A model generated the notes under the pieces. The model was given only the letters and a program-made list of their open reading frames with translations, was not told the origin of the DNA and did not search any database. The position numbers were made by a program, and so were the translations under genes. From Eubacteriales bacterium (GTDB lineage: Bacteria > Bacillota > Clostridia > Peptostreptococcales > Anaerovoracaceae), in contig JAQUXD010000100.1 in NCBI GenBank assembly GCA_028692535.1, positions 1-6,187 of the forward strand: DNA of 6,187 nt. Direction: 5' to 3'. Shown here in pieces: positions 1 through 5,417 of the stretch (position 1 is the first letter of the stretch; each line of letters starts with the position of its first letter).

Positions 1-14
1 TATAATGAATCGAG

Positions 15-1400
15 ATGAGCCAACTTCTTCGCATTGTCAACAACATCAGAGATCACAAGCTTTTTCGTCTGACGCCGGCCAGAATGATCCTGCTCGGGTT
101 TTCCGGCCTGATCCTGTTGGGCGCCGTTGTGTTGAGCCTGCCTTTCAGTTCATCCTCCGGACAATCCATCGGCTGGACCGATGCGCTGTTCACCTCGGCT
201 TCTGCGGTATGTGTTACCGGACTGGTGGTGGCGGATACGAATCTGCAATGGTCGGTGCTGGGCAAGGCGGTCATCCTGCTGCTGATCCAGATCGGTGCCT
301 TGGGCATCATGTCCGTAGTGACGGTTTTTTCCGTGTTTACCGGAAAGCGTCTGGGGCTAATGGATCGACTGACGATTCAGGAATCCCTCAACCACTTTAC
401 CGTTGGCGGGATCGTGAAAACGTTTTACGGGATCCTGGGCGTTACACTGCTCGCGGAGCTGACGGGTGCCGTGATCTTCTTTACGGAGCTTCTACCGGTC
501 TACGGGGCTTCGGAAGCGGCAGGAAAGAGCATTTTCCATTCCGTTTCCGCCTTCTGCAACGCAGGGTTCGACCTCTTTGGCGCGTCGGAGGCTCCCTTTT
601 CCAGCATCCTGGCCTTTCAGGAACGGCCGCTTTTTCTGCTCACCACAAGCCTGCTGATCATTCTGGGCGGCTTGGGCTTTATCGTGTGGAATGACATCGC
701 AGTCCACCGGCGCTTTTCAAAGCTGACACTCCACTCCAAGGTCGTCCTTGCAACCACCGGGATCCTGCTGGTGCTGGGAACGTTGCTCTTCTGGATGACA
801 GAAGCCCACAATCCCCAAACGCTGGGCGCTCTGTCAGGACCGGGGAAGCCGATCAACGCGTTTTTCCTGTCCGTCACCGCCAGGACCGCCGGCTTCAGCG
901 CTGTGGCTCCGGCGGAAATGAACGACGCTTCGAACTTTCTGACCATGCTTCTCATGTTTATCGGCGGCGCCCCCGGCTCTGCCGCGGGCGGCATCAAAGT
1001 GACCACCTTCAGCATTTTGATGCTCACGGCGATCACCATCGCCCGAGGCAAAAGCGATGTGCAGATTTTCGAACGCAGGCTGCCCGCCGGAATCATCACA
1101 AAAGCGATCGCCGTGGCCGCCCTGGCGATGTTCACGATCATCACCGTCACGCTGCTCCTGCTGATCGATAATCAGGTGACATTTTTGGAAGCGCTGTACG
1201 AAGCCATTTCAGCCTTCGCCAACGTGGGCCTGTCCACCGGCATCACGCCGGAGCTGTCCGCGCTGAGCAAGTATGTTTTGATCCTGACCATGCTCGTGGG
1301 GCGCATCGGCCCCTTTACCGCAATGGTCGCATTTACAGCCAAAAGAAAAAACCAAACGCAGCCTTACCGGTATCCGGAAGGAAAAATCACCACAGGGTAG
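15..1400 (+). CDS. ktrB: KtrB/TrkH-family K+ transporter membrane subunit
   Basis: Membrane pore subunit of a Ktr-type potassium uptake system, 461 residues, the usual KtrB length. All four half-filter loops of the TrkH/KtrB superfamily are visible: VTGL at 67-70, NAGF at 182-185, TAGF at 291-294 and NVGL at 403-406, each with the selectivity glycine. The intramembrane gating loop is the GGAPGSAAGGIKVTTF stretch at 317-332, and the conserved C-terminal GRIGPFT lies at 429-435. Hydrophobic segments alternate throughout, as expected for four M1-P-M2 repeats. An in-frame TGA at 6-8 makes the ATG at 15 the first possible start. No clear Shine-Dalgarno is seen in the few bases available, and any promoter or upstream gene lies outside the window. 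It is followed directly by ktrA, its normal partner. By family knowledge KtrB dimers sit on a KtrA octameric ring. The family call is very safe; Na+ dependence cannot be judged. Confidence 0.96.
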   Translation: MSQLLRIVNNIRDHKLFRLTPARMILLGFSGLILLGAVVLSLPFSSSSGQSIGWTDALFTSASAVCVTGLVVADTNLQWSVLGKAVILLLIQIGALGIMSVVTVFSVFTGKRLGLMDRLTIQESLNHFTVGGIVKTFYGILGVTLLAELTGAVIFFTELLPVYGASEAAGKSIFHSVSAFCNAGFDLFGASEAPFSSILAFQERPLFLLTTSLLIILGGLGFIVWNDIAVHRRFSKLTLHSKVVLATTGILLVLGTLLFWMTEAHNPQTLGALSGPGKPINAFFLSVTARTAGFSAVAPAEMNDASNFLTMLLMFIGGAPGSAAGGIKVTTFSILMLTAITIARGKSDVQIFERRLPAGIITKAIAVAALAMFTIITVTLLLLIDNQVTFLEALYEAISAFANVGLSTGITPELSALSKYVLILTMLVGRIGPFTAMVAFTAKRKNQTQPYRYPEGKITTG

Positions 1401-1410
1401 GAGGTCTGTT

Positions 1411-2064
1411 ATGAAATCATTTGTTATTTTAGGTCTGGGGCGTTTCGGCATCAGCCTGGCTCGGACCATCATTGAACTGGGCCACGAGGTTTTTGGCGCC
1501 GACAACGACGAGGCTGTCGTCAAGCGGCATGCCGGGGAATTGACCCACATTGTCCAGGCCGACATCACCAGCGAAGATTTTCTTCGTTCCATCGACGTCA
1601 CCAAGTTCGATGCGGTGATTATCGCAGTATCCTCCAATCTGCAGGTCAGCATCATGACGACACTTATCGCCAAGGAAATAGGCGCCAAGTATTTGATCGC
1701 CAAATCCCAGAGCGACTTTCACTCCAGACTGCTCTATAAGATCGGCGCAGACGTAGTCATTCTGCCGGAAAAAGACATGGGTATAAAAGTGGCCCACAAT
1801 TTGGTGACAGATAAATTCTTAAATATGATTGAGCTTTCCGAAGAATACAGTATTATGAGTATATACCCGCCGGAATCCTGGCTCGGAAAGACGCTAAAGG
1901 AACTGACGCCGGGTCTTCGGGACAGAGCAAGCGTTCTTGCTCTGCGGAAATCTGATGAATCGGCGGTCCTGATGCCCGATCCGGAACAGATCGTGGAAGA
2001 AGGGGACAGTATCACCCTGATGGGTGAAAACGGCACACTGAGAAAACTGGAAGAAAAGAGGTAA
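1411..2064 (+). CDS. ktrA: KtrA-type RCK regulatory subunit of K+ uptake
   Basis: Cytosolic regulatory subunit that gates KtrB by binding nucleotide. It has 217 residues, the size of single-RCK KtrA rather than the double-length TrkA. The N-terminal Rossmann-type RCK_N domain starts FVILGLGRFG with the dinucleotide loop GLGRFG at 8-13, an acidic ribose-binding D31 at the end of the second strand, D51 in the next nucleotide-facing turn, and the family signature IGADVVILPEKDMG at 111-124. A TrkA_C/RCK_C domain covers roughly 136-217. AGGAGG at 1399-1404 overlaps the ktrB stop codon and lies six bases before the ATG, so the two genes are translated from one message. Family members respond to ATP/ADP, and the RCK_C domain of several Firmicute homologues binds c-di-AMP. 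Whether this one does cannot be read from sequence. Confidence 0.96.
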   Translation: MKSFVILGLGRFGISLARTIIELGHEVFGADNDEAVVKRHAGELTHIVQADITSEDFLRSIDVTKFDAVIIAVSSNLQVSIMTTLIAKEIGAKYLIAKSQSDFHSRLLYKIGADVVILPEKDMGIKVAHNLVTDKFLNMIELSEEYSIMSIYPPESWLGKTLKELTPGLRDRASVLALRKSDESAVLMPDPEQIVEEGDSITLMGENGTLRKLEEKR

Positions 2065-2070
2065 CACCCT

Positions 2071-2691
2071 ATGAAAGTATTGCTGATCAACGGAAGCCCG
2101 AGAAAAGACGGCTGCACTTATACGGCTCTTCGGGAAGTGGCCGATGCCCTGGAAGCCAACGGCATCGACACCGAATTTTTTCACATCGGAACAGACCCGG
2201 TGCGGGGCTGCACGGAATGTTGGAAATGTTCCAAGCTGGGTCGGTGCGTCTTTGAAGACGATATATGCAACACGATGGCCGAGCACATGATCGCCGCCGA
2301 CGGTATCGTGATCGGATCTCCCGTATTTTACGCCGCTCCGGCGGGCCAGCTCTGCGCCCTGCTGGATCGGATATTCTACGCCCAGGCTTCTTCGCTGGCG
2401 TATAAACCCGCCGCTGCAGTTGTCAACTGCAGGAGAGGCGGCGCCAGCGCCGCCTTCGACCGGCTCAACAAGTATTTCACCATCAACCACATGCCCGTTG
2501 TCACTTCCCAATACTGGAATTCCACTCACGGACGGAAGCCGGAAGAAGTCCTCCAGGATCGGGAAGGCATGCAAACCATGCGGCTTCTGGGCAAGAACAT
2601 GGCCTGGCTCCTGAAAAATATGGAAGCAGGCGGGATTGCGCCACCGGAAGGCGAACCCTGGCAAATGACTGACTTTTGCCGTAAAAAATAA
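2071..2691 (+). CDS. Flavodoxin-fold NAD(P)H:FMN reductase, iron-sulfur flavoprotein-like
   Basis: Predicted cytosolic FMN-binding oxidoreductase of the flavodoxin-like fold, 206 residues. The N-terminus MKVLLINGSPRKDGCTYTAL is the phosphate-binding loop of the NADPH-dependent FMN reductase family. GSPVFYAAPAGQLCALLDR at 82-100 is the second family signature, near the isoalloxazine site. Between them, cysteines at 47, 50, 53 and 59 form CX2CX2CX5C, the compact motif known to hold a 4Fe-4S cluster in archaeal iron-sulfur flavoprotein (Isf). Many clostridial flavodoxin-family proteins carry the same motif without biochemical proof of a cluster. The gene begins six bases after ktrA, with a purine-rich AAGAGG-like site just before the ktrA stop, and is followed three bases later by the PerM-like gene, so it is part of the operon. 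Physiological electron donor and acceptor are unknown. Confidence 0.9.
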   Translation: MKVLLINGSPRKDGCTYTALREVADALEANGIDTEFFHIGTDPVRGCTECWKCSKLGRCVFEDDICNTMAEHMIAADGIVIGSPVFYAAPAGQLCALLDRIFYAQASSLAYKPAAAVVNCRRGGASAAFDRLNKYFTINHMPVVTSQYWNSTHGRKPEEVLQDREGMQTMRLLGKNMAWLLKNMEAGGIAPPEGEPWQMTDFCRKK

Positions 2692-2694
2692 GCA

Positions 2695-3855
2695 ATGGAT
2701 GACTTCAATTCAAAAAAAATAAGGGCGGTGGCTCTTTATACTTTCCTAACGGCCGGCGCGGTTCTGCTGGTCTATTTCGGGTTGCTCCATCTGTCCGTGG
2801 TGCTGCATTACGCCGGCAATTTTGTGGATATTGTCATGAAGGTGCTGTCGCCGCTGATCCTGGCCTTTGTGATTGCCTATCTCCTGAATCCCGCGATCCT
2901 CTTTTACGAAAAACTGATGCATAAAGCATTCCCCCGGCTCAAATATAAAAGACTTCGCGCCCTCTCTGTGATCGAAGCTGTCTTATCGTTTCTGATCCTG
3001 CTGACACTGGTCATTTCACTGCTGGTTTTCAGCGTCACCCGGGAACTGCAGGTGGGAGATCTGAGCGGATTGCTTCTGATCGCCACGAATTTTCTGGACG
3101 GCCTGAACAAATTCTACGAAGCGTCCATGCAATGGCTGGCGGATATGCACCTGGAGTCGCCCGACCTTCAGTCGCTGTTCCGGGATATCAGCGATACGAT
3201 TTACGGGACCCTGAACAAGCTGATTTCAGATCTTACCGGTTCCCTCGGCAATATCTCCGGAAATTTCGCCGCCTTTTTATTCGGCGTGGTCATGTCGATT
3301 TATATGATGCTGGACGGTCGGCGGATCACCGACTATCTCAAAAGGGTGGCTGATGTGATTTTCAAAGAACGAACCAACGAAAGCATTCGGGAACTGCTGA
3401 GCGATTTGCACCACGCGTTTTTCGGTTATCTGCGCGGGCAACTGCTGGATGTGCTTTTCATGATCATCACCGTGAGCATCGCGCTGCAGGTCACCGGTTG
3501 CAGGTTTGCCATCGGCATCGGCCTGCTGGCAGGCCTGGGCAATCTGATTCCCTATCTGGGGCCGTTCATCGGCTATGGCCTGACCGCGCTGGTCTGTCTG
3601 ATCTACGGAGACTATTCGGTCCTGGCCGTTTCCCTGCCGGTCCTCCTTGTGATCCAGTTGATCGACGGCAACATCGTAGGGCCACGGCTTTTGGGTAAAA
3701 GCATCTCCGTCCATCCGCTGCTGATCCTCCTGTTTCTGATCGCCGGCGGCGCTGTGGGCGGCATTGCGGGCATGCTCCTTGCGGTCCCTGTGGGCGGCTT
3801 TATCACCATCCGGTTCCGAAAATGGCTTGACCGGAACGAAAGCAATGAGGAATAG
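2695..3855 (+). CDS. PerM/AI-2E family (UPF0118) multi-pass membrane protein
   Basis: Polytopic inner-membrane protein of 386 residues, typical for the family. Hydrophobic helices occupy about 12-35, 48-70 and 92-114, then a long mostly polar segment (about 115-190), then a cluster of helices from about 190 to 375. Diagnostic family motifs are FGYLRGQLLD at 243-252, GNLIPYLGPFIG at 282-293, the IDGNIVGP stretch at 323-330, and the GKSISVHPL to LLAVPVGGF region at 334-369. Members are usually labelled autoinducer-2 exporters after E. coli TqsA, but that activity is not general; some homologues have been reported as Na+(Li+)/H+ antiporters. Sharing an operon with ktrBA makes an ion or osmotic role more attractive than AI-2 export, but this is inference. 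The start at 2695 lies three bases after the previous stop and lacks a good Shine-Dalgarno, so it is probably translationally coupled. Confidence 0.92.
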   Translation: MDDFNSKKIRAVALYTFLTAGAVLLVYFGLLHLSVVLHYAGNFVDIVMKVLSPLILAFVIAYLLNPAILFYEKLMHKAFPRLKYKRLRALSVIEAVLSFLILLTLVISLLVFSVTRELQVGDLSGLLLIATNFLDGLNKFYEASMQWLADMHLESPDLQSLFRDISDTIYGTLNKLISDLTGSLGNISGNFAAFLFGVVMSIYMMLDGRRITDYLKRVADVIFKERTNESIRELLSDLHHAFFGYLRGQLLDVLFMIITVSIALQVTGCRFAIGIGLLAGLGNLIPYLGPFIGYGLTALVCLIYGDYSVLAVSLPVLLVIQLIDGNIVGPRLLGKSISVHPLLILLFLIAGGAVGGIAGMLLAVPVGGFITIRFRKWLDRNESNEE

Positions 3856-3893
3856 GAGCTCATTACTGCTTTATTCTTCGTGCAGGATGAAAG

Positions 3894-3932
3894 TTATACA
3901 GGAAACTCGGTTGTTCGGCTGTTCCTGTATAA
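3894..3932. repeat. Hairpin repeat copy 1
   Basis: Perfect 11-bp inverted repeat: TTATACAGGAA at 3894-3904 and TTCCTGTATAA at 3922-3932, enclosing the 17-base loop ACTCGGTTGTTCGGCTG. Preceded by GCAGGATGAAAG and followed by AAATCGGGGCTTTTT; parts of these flanks recur in other copies, so the repeat unit is probably about 60 bases. The T-rich tail could let this copy also act as a weak terminator for the upstream operon. Confidence 0.9.
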
Positions 3933-3963
3933 AAATCGGGGCTTTTTAGCGGAGCTCAGATCC

Positions 3964-4000
3964 ATTTAGGAGCGGAAACGCCTTTTCCGCTCCTAAATTT
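3964..4000 (+). terminator. Rho-independent terminator of the ktrBA operon
   Basis: Perfect 15-bp stem: left arm 3964-3978 (ATTTAGGAGCGGAAA), 5-base loop CGCCT, right arm 3984-3998, continuing into TTTTA. The GC-rich core with A-rich left and T-rich right ends fits an intrinsic terminator about 110 bases after the PerM-like stop codon. The A/T-flanked symmetry means it could also stop leftward transcription coming from the HD gene. Its arms are unrelated to the neighbouring 39-base repeats. Confidence 0.8.
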
Positions 4001-4029
4001 TACGTGCAAGAGGATTCAAACAGATGGAG

Positions 4030-4068
4030 TTATACAGGAGACTTAGTTTTGTGATCCTTCCTGTATAA
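4030..4068. repeat. Hairpin repeat copy 2
   Basis: Ten paired bases, TTATACAGGA at 4030-4039 with TCCTGTATAA at 4059-4068, plus a possible G4040-U4058 wobble where copies 1 and 4 have an A-T pair. Total span 39 bases, as in the other copies. The central 17 bases are ACTTAGTTTTGTGATCC. The downstream GAATTGGGCT resembles the flank of copy 1. Confidence 0.88.
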
Positions 4069-4109
4069 GAATTGGGCTGCGCTACTGAAACTGCTGCTCT
4101 CTTTGGGGA

Positions 4110-4123
4110 AAAAGAGCTCTTTT
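4110..4123. repeat. 14-bp perfect palindrome
   Basis: AAAAGAGCTCTTTT reads the same on both strands. The preceding CTCTTT (4099-4104) could pair with AAAGAG (4111-4116) around a GGGGAA loop, leaving a T-rich tail and giving a weak alternative hairpin. It could be a terminator remnant or a dimeric protein site; no function can be assigned. Confidence 0.5.
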
Positions 4124-4153
4124 CGTTGCCAGTCTCGGTTTAAATGAAAAAAG

Positions 4154-4192
4154 TTATACAGGAAGTTAATTCTTTTCGTCCTTCCTGTACAA
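4154..4192. repeat. Hairpin repeat copy 3
   Basis: TTATACAGGAAG at 4154-4165 against CTTCCTGTACAA at 4181-4192, paired except A4156 with C4190. The 39-base frame is kept; the 17 bases between the 11-base arms are GTTAATTCTTTTCGTCC. Outside the shared arms, AAAAG (4149-4153) also pairs with CTTTT (4193-4197), giving 17-base arms with a single mismatch. That outer pairing is unique to this copy. Confidence 0.88.
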
Positions 4193-4247
4193 CTTTTCGT
4201 TCTTTTTCGCTAGCTTTCAGACACGACGACCGACCGAGCAGGAATAA

Positions 4248-4286
4248 TTATACAGGAAACCCGGTTGTTCATCCGTTCCTGTATAA
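4248..4286. repeat. Hairpin repeat copy 4
   Basis: Perfect 11-bp arms identical to copy 1 (4248-4258 and 4276-4286), with loop ACCCGGTTGTTCATCCG that shares CGGTTGTTC with copy 1. A second pairing is possible: CGGTTGTT at 4262-4269 with AACAACCG at 4285-4292. ACCGACCG occurs on both sides of this copy (4229-4236 and 4289-4296). Confidence 0.9.
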
Positions 4287-4332
4287 CAACCGACCGTTTT
4301 GCCGGATTCCAGGTCCGCCTGACCGAAAAAGC

Positions 4333-4353
4333 CTGTTTCTGTATTAAAACTGG
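4333..4353. repeat. Decayed right half of a fifth hairpin repeat
   Basis: The 21 bases starting CTGTTTCTGTATTAAAA match 17 of 21 positions in the right arm and tail of copy 1 (3919-3939). No matching left arm is found 28 bases upstream, so this looks like a truncated or degenerated copy. Confidence 0.55.
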
Positions 4354-4380
4354 CTTGGCACATCGGAAGCGTGATCCTTG

Positions 4381-4431
4381 AAAAGAAAAACCCACTCCTG
4401 GCCCGGACACCGCCGTATCACGTGGTGGCCG
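4381..4431 (-). terminator. Possible terminator of the HD-domain gene
   Basis: On the minus strand, just after the HD gene stop, CGGCCACC (4431-4424) pairs with GGTGTCCG (4411-4404) with one C-T mismatch around a 12-base loop. A T-rich run, TTTTTCTTTT, follows at 4390-4381. The 13-base gap between stem and T run is longer than ideal, so this is a weak candidate. Confidence 0.3.
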
Positions 4432-4438
4432 TCACTCC

Positions 4439-5008
4439 TTACAATCCCATGGCCGGGTTCAGGCTTTTCATGGCGTCCAGCGTACGCTGGAGCAGCTCGT
4501 CCACTTCCCAGCCCAGCATTTCCGCGCCCTGGATGATCACATCTCTGGAGCAGCCGGCGGCAAAACCTTTGTCCTTGAATTTCTTTTTCAGGGATTTCAA
4601 TTCCATGTCGTCGATGCTTTTAGATGGACGCATCAACGCGCAGGCGCCGATCAAGCCCGTCAGCTCGTCGGTGGCGAACAAGATTTTCTCCATGGTGCTT
4701 TCCGGCTGATGCGTGGTCTTTGTACAGCCCCAGCCATGGGCGCAGATGGCGTGGATCATTTCCGGATCCAGCTCCATTTCCCTGAACCAATCCTCTTCTT
4801 TGACGCAGTGCTCTTCGGGACATTCTTCGAAATCCAGGTCGTGAAGCAGTCCCACCACTTCCCAGAACTCCACCCGCTGCGGATCGTATTCTTTTGCAAA
4901 ATAACCCATCACGCCGGAAACGACCTGGCCGTGACGAATGTGAAACGCTTCTTTGTTGTGCTCTGCCAGAAGCTTTTCCGCTTCTGCCTTGGTTGGAATA
5001 TAACTCAT
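4439..5008 (-). CDS. HD-domain phosphohydrolase-like protein
   Basis: Cytosolic protein of 189 residues in the HD superfamily of metal-dependent phosphohydrolases. Likely metal ligands appear in order: H26 (in IRHGQVV), the H56-D57 doublet (GLLHDLDFE), H91 (CAHGW) and D114 (ATDELTGL). The C-terminal part, TDELTGLIGACALMRPSKS (113-131) followed by a basic KSLKKKFKDKGFAAG block (138-152), is the signature of a conserved clostridial HD/HDIG family whose substrate is not established. The start is set at the ATG whose first base is 5008: AGGAGG lies seven bases before it, whereas the in-frame GTG at 5026 would place that site inside the coding region. The gene converges on the ktrBA operon and diverges from serS with its own promoter, so it appears monocistronic. 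Nucleotide phosphohydrolase activity is plausible but unproven. Confidence 0.9.
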   Translation of the reverse strand: MSYIPTKAEAEKLLAEHNKEAFHIRHGQVVSGVMGYFAKEYDPQRVEFWEVVGLLHDLDFEECPEEHCVKEEDWFREMELDPEMIHAICAHGWGCTKTTHQPESTMEKILFATDELTGLIGACALMRPSKSIDDMELKSLKKKFKDKGFAAGCSRDVIIQGAEMLGWEVDELLQRTLDAMKSLNPAMGL

Positions 5009-5014
5009 CTCTGC

Positions 5015-5020
5015 CTCCTG
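5015..5020 (-). promoter_or_regulatory. Ribosome binding site of the HD gene
   Basis: AGGAGG on the minus strand, seven bases before the ATG at 5008. It decides the start: the upstream GTG at 5026 would put this perfect site inside the gene and has no comparable site of its own. Confidence 0.85.
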
Positions 5021-5045
5021 TGTCACTTTGATTTTCTTTCATACT

Positions 5046-5073
5046 ATTATCGCATAGTACCGGAGAATTGCAA
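5046..5073 (-). promoter_or_regulatory. Sigma-A-type promoter of the HD gene
   Basis: On the minus strand, TTGCAA (5073-5068) and GATAAT (5051-5046) are separated by 16 bases. The start of transcription would be near 5039, giving a leader of about 30 bases that contains the AGGAGG site. The -10 box matches consensus at five of six positions and the -35 box at four of six. Confidence 0.6.
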
Positions 5074-5088
5074 GCCGGCGGATTTTTC

Positions 5089-5117
5089 TTGCAAAGGTCG
5101 GAGCCTTTGTATATACT
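5089..5117 (+). promoter_or_regulatory. Sigma-A-type promoter of serS
   Basis: TTGCAA (5089-5094) and TATACT (5112-5117) are separated by the ideal 17 bases, giving a start near 5124, just ahead of the T-box leader. It is back-to-back with the HD gene promoter, whose -35 hexamer is also TTGCAA, 15 bases away. Confidence 0.7.
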
Positions 5118-5123
5118 GTATCC

Positions 5124-5369
5124 ATTCCAAGAGAATAACGAAACAACAGCGAGGATGAAAACTGCGGCAATGCAATCTCTTCAGAGAACCGGTGGTCGGT
5201 GCGAACCGGTGAGAACGTGTGCCTTTCCATTTTCGGAGCTGCCTGCGAACAGCGGGGGGGAGCGCCCTGTACAGCGCGCATGAGAGGTCGCTTGCACAAG
5301 CGGCAAGTTGGGTGGCAACGCGGAGTTTTCCGTCCCATATGAGAGACATATGGTTCGGGAACTTTTTTT
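5124..5369 (+). promoter_or_regulatory. Serine T-box riboswitch (serS leader)
   Basis: tRNA-sensing leader that lets serS be transcribed when tRNA-Ser is uncharged. Stem I covers roughly 5150-5250; its tip is the ACCGGT hairpin (5188-5193 with 5205-5210) enclosing the conserved GGTCGGTGCGA-type loop. The probable specifier codon is UCC (Ser) at 5226-5228, followed by the usual purine and a GGAGCTG segment. A short stem III lies at 5289-5302 (CGCTT/AAGCG). The T-box consensus is at 5305-5323 (AAGTTGGGTGGCAACGCGG). The antiterminator pairs GGG 5310-5312 with CCC 5334-5336 and GCGG 5320-5323 with CCGT 5330-5333, leaving a seven-base bulge. The bulge starts UGGC, which can pair with GCCA, the end of tRNA-Ser with discriminator G. 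The specifier and acceptor evidence agree with the downstream gene. The exact 5' end and specifier placement are inferred. Confidence 0.93.
5325..5369 (+). terminator. T-box regulated intrinsic terminator
   Basis: GTTTTCCG (5325-5332) pairs with CGGGAAC (5356-5362) with one bulged T and one wobble. Above it, C5335-G5353 and CATATG (5336-5341) with CATATG (5347-5352) cap the stem with an AGAGA loop. Seven Ts follow (5363-5369). Bases 5330-5336 are shared with the antiterminator, so the two structures exclude each other. Confidence 0.88.
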
Positions 5370-5417
5370 ATTCCCCGGACCGCCGTTCGGACAGACAGAA
5401 AGCAAGGAGGAAAAGAC

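Larger units (their letters stand above)
15..3855 (+). other. Predicted operon ktrB-ktrA-flavoprotein-perM-like
   Basis: Four same-strand genes are separated by only 10, 6 and 3 bases, with no terminator-like hairpin or promoter between them and the first strong hairpin only after the last gene (3964-3998). This supports one polycistronic message. The promoter would lie before position 1. Cotranscription is inferred from spacing. Confidence 0.75.
3856..4438. other. Convergent non-coding region with repeat cluster
   Basis: 583 bases between the ends of the plus-strand PerM-like gene and the minus-strand HD gene. I see no credible gene here: short reading frames start inside the repeats and lack ribosome binding sites and recognisable protein features. 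The content is a terminator hairpin (3964-3998), four hairpin repeats (3894-3932, 4030-4068, 4154-4192, 4248-4286), one decayed half repeat (4333-4353), a 14-bp palindrome (4110-4123), and a possible terminator for the HD gene (4381-4431). Confidence 0.8.

Noticed and set aside
1..6. TATAAT resembling a perfect -10 promoter box
   Set aside because: It lies only nine bases before the ktrB start, leaving no room for a ribosome binding site, and no -35 region is in the window.
5..694. 229-residue frame overlapping the start of ktrB
   Set aside because: It is an alternate frame of ktrB with Arg/Gly-rich low-similarity composition, while the ktrB frame carries all filter motifs.
1894..2664. 256-residue minus-strand frame opposite ktrA and the flavoprotein
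   Set aside because: It is a shadow of two well-supported plus-strand genes with no family signature.
3890..4290. Hairpin repeats considered as a CRISPR array
   Set aside because: The conserved parts are two separated inverted arms with variable loops, unit spacing varies from 94 to 136 bases, and no cas genes are present.
4144..4347. Possible small protein of 67 residues spanning repeats 3 and 4
   Set aside because: It has no ribosome binding site, its sequence is produced by the repeat arms in translation, and it resembles no protein family.
4371..4379. GTGATCCTT shared with the loop of repeat copy 2
   Set aside because: Only nine bases match, with no adjoining arm sequence, so chance is likely.
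5009..5026. GTG at 5026 as the HD gene start
   Set aside because: It would put the perfect AGGAGG site inside the coding region; the ATG at 5008 has ideal spacing from it.
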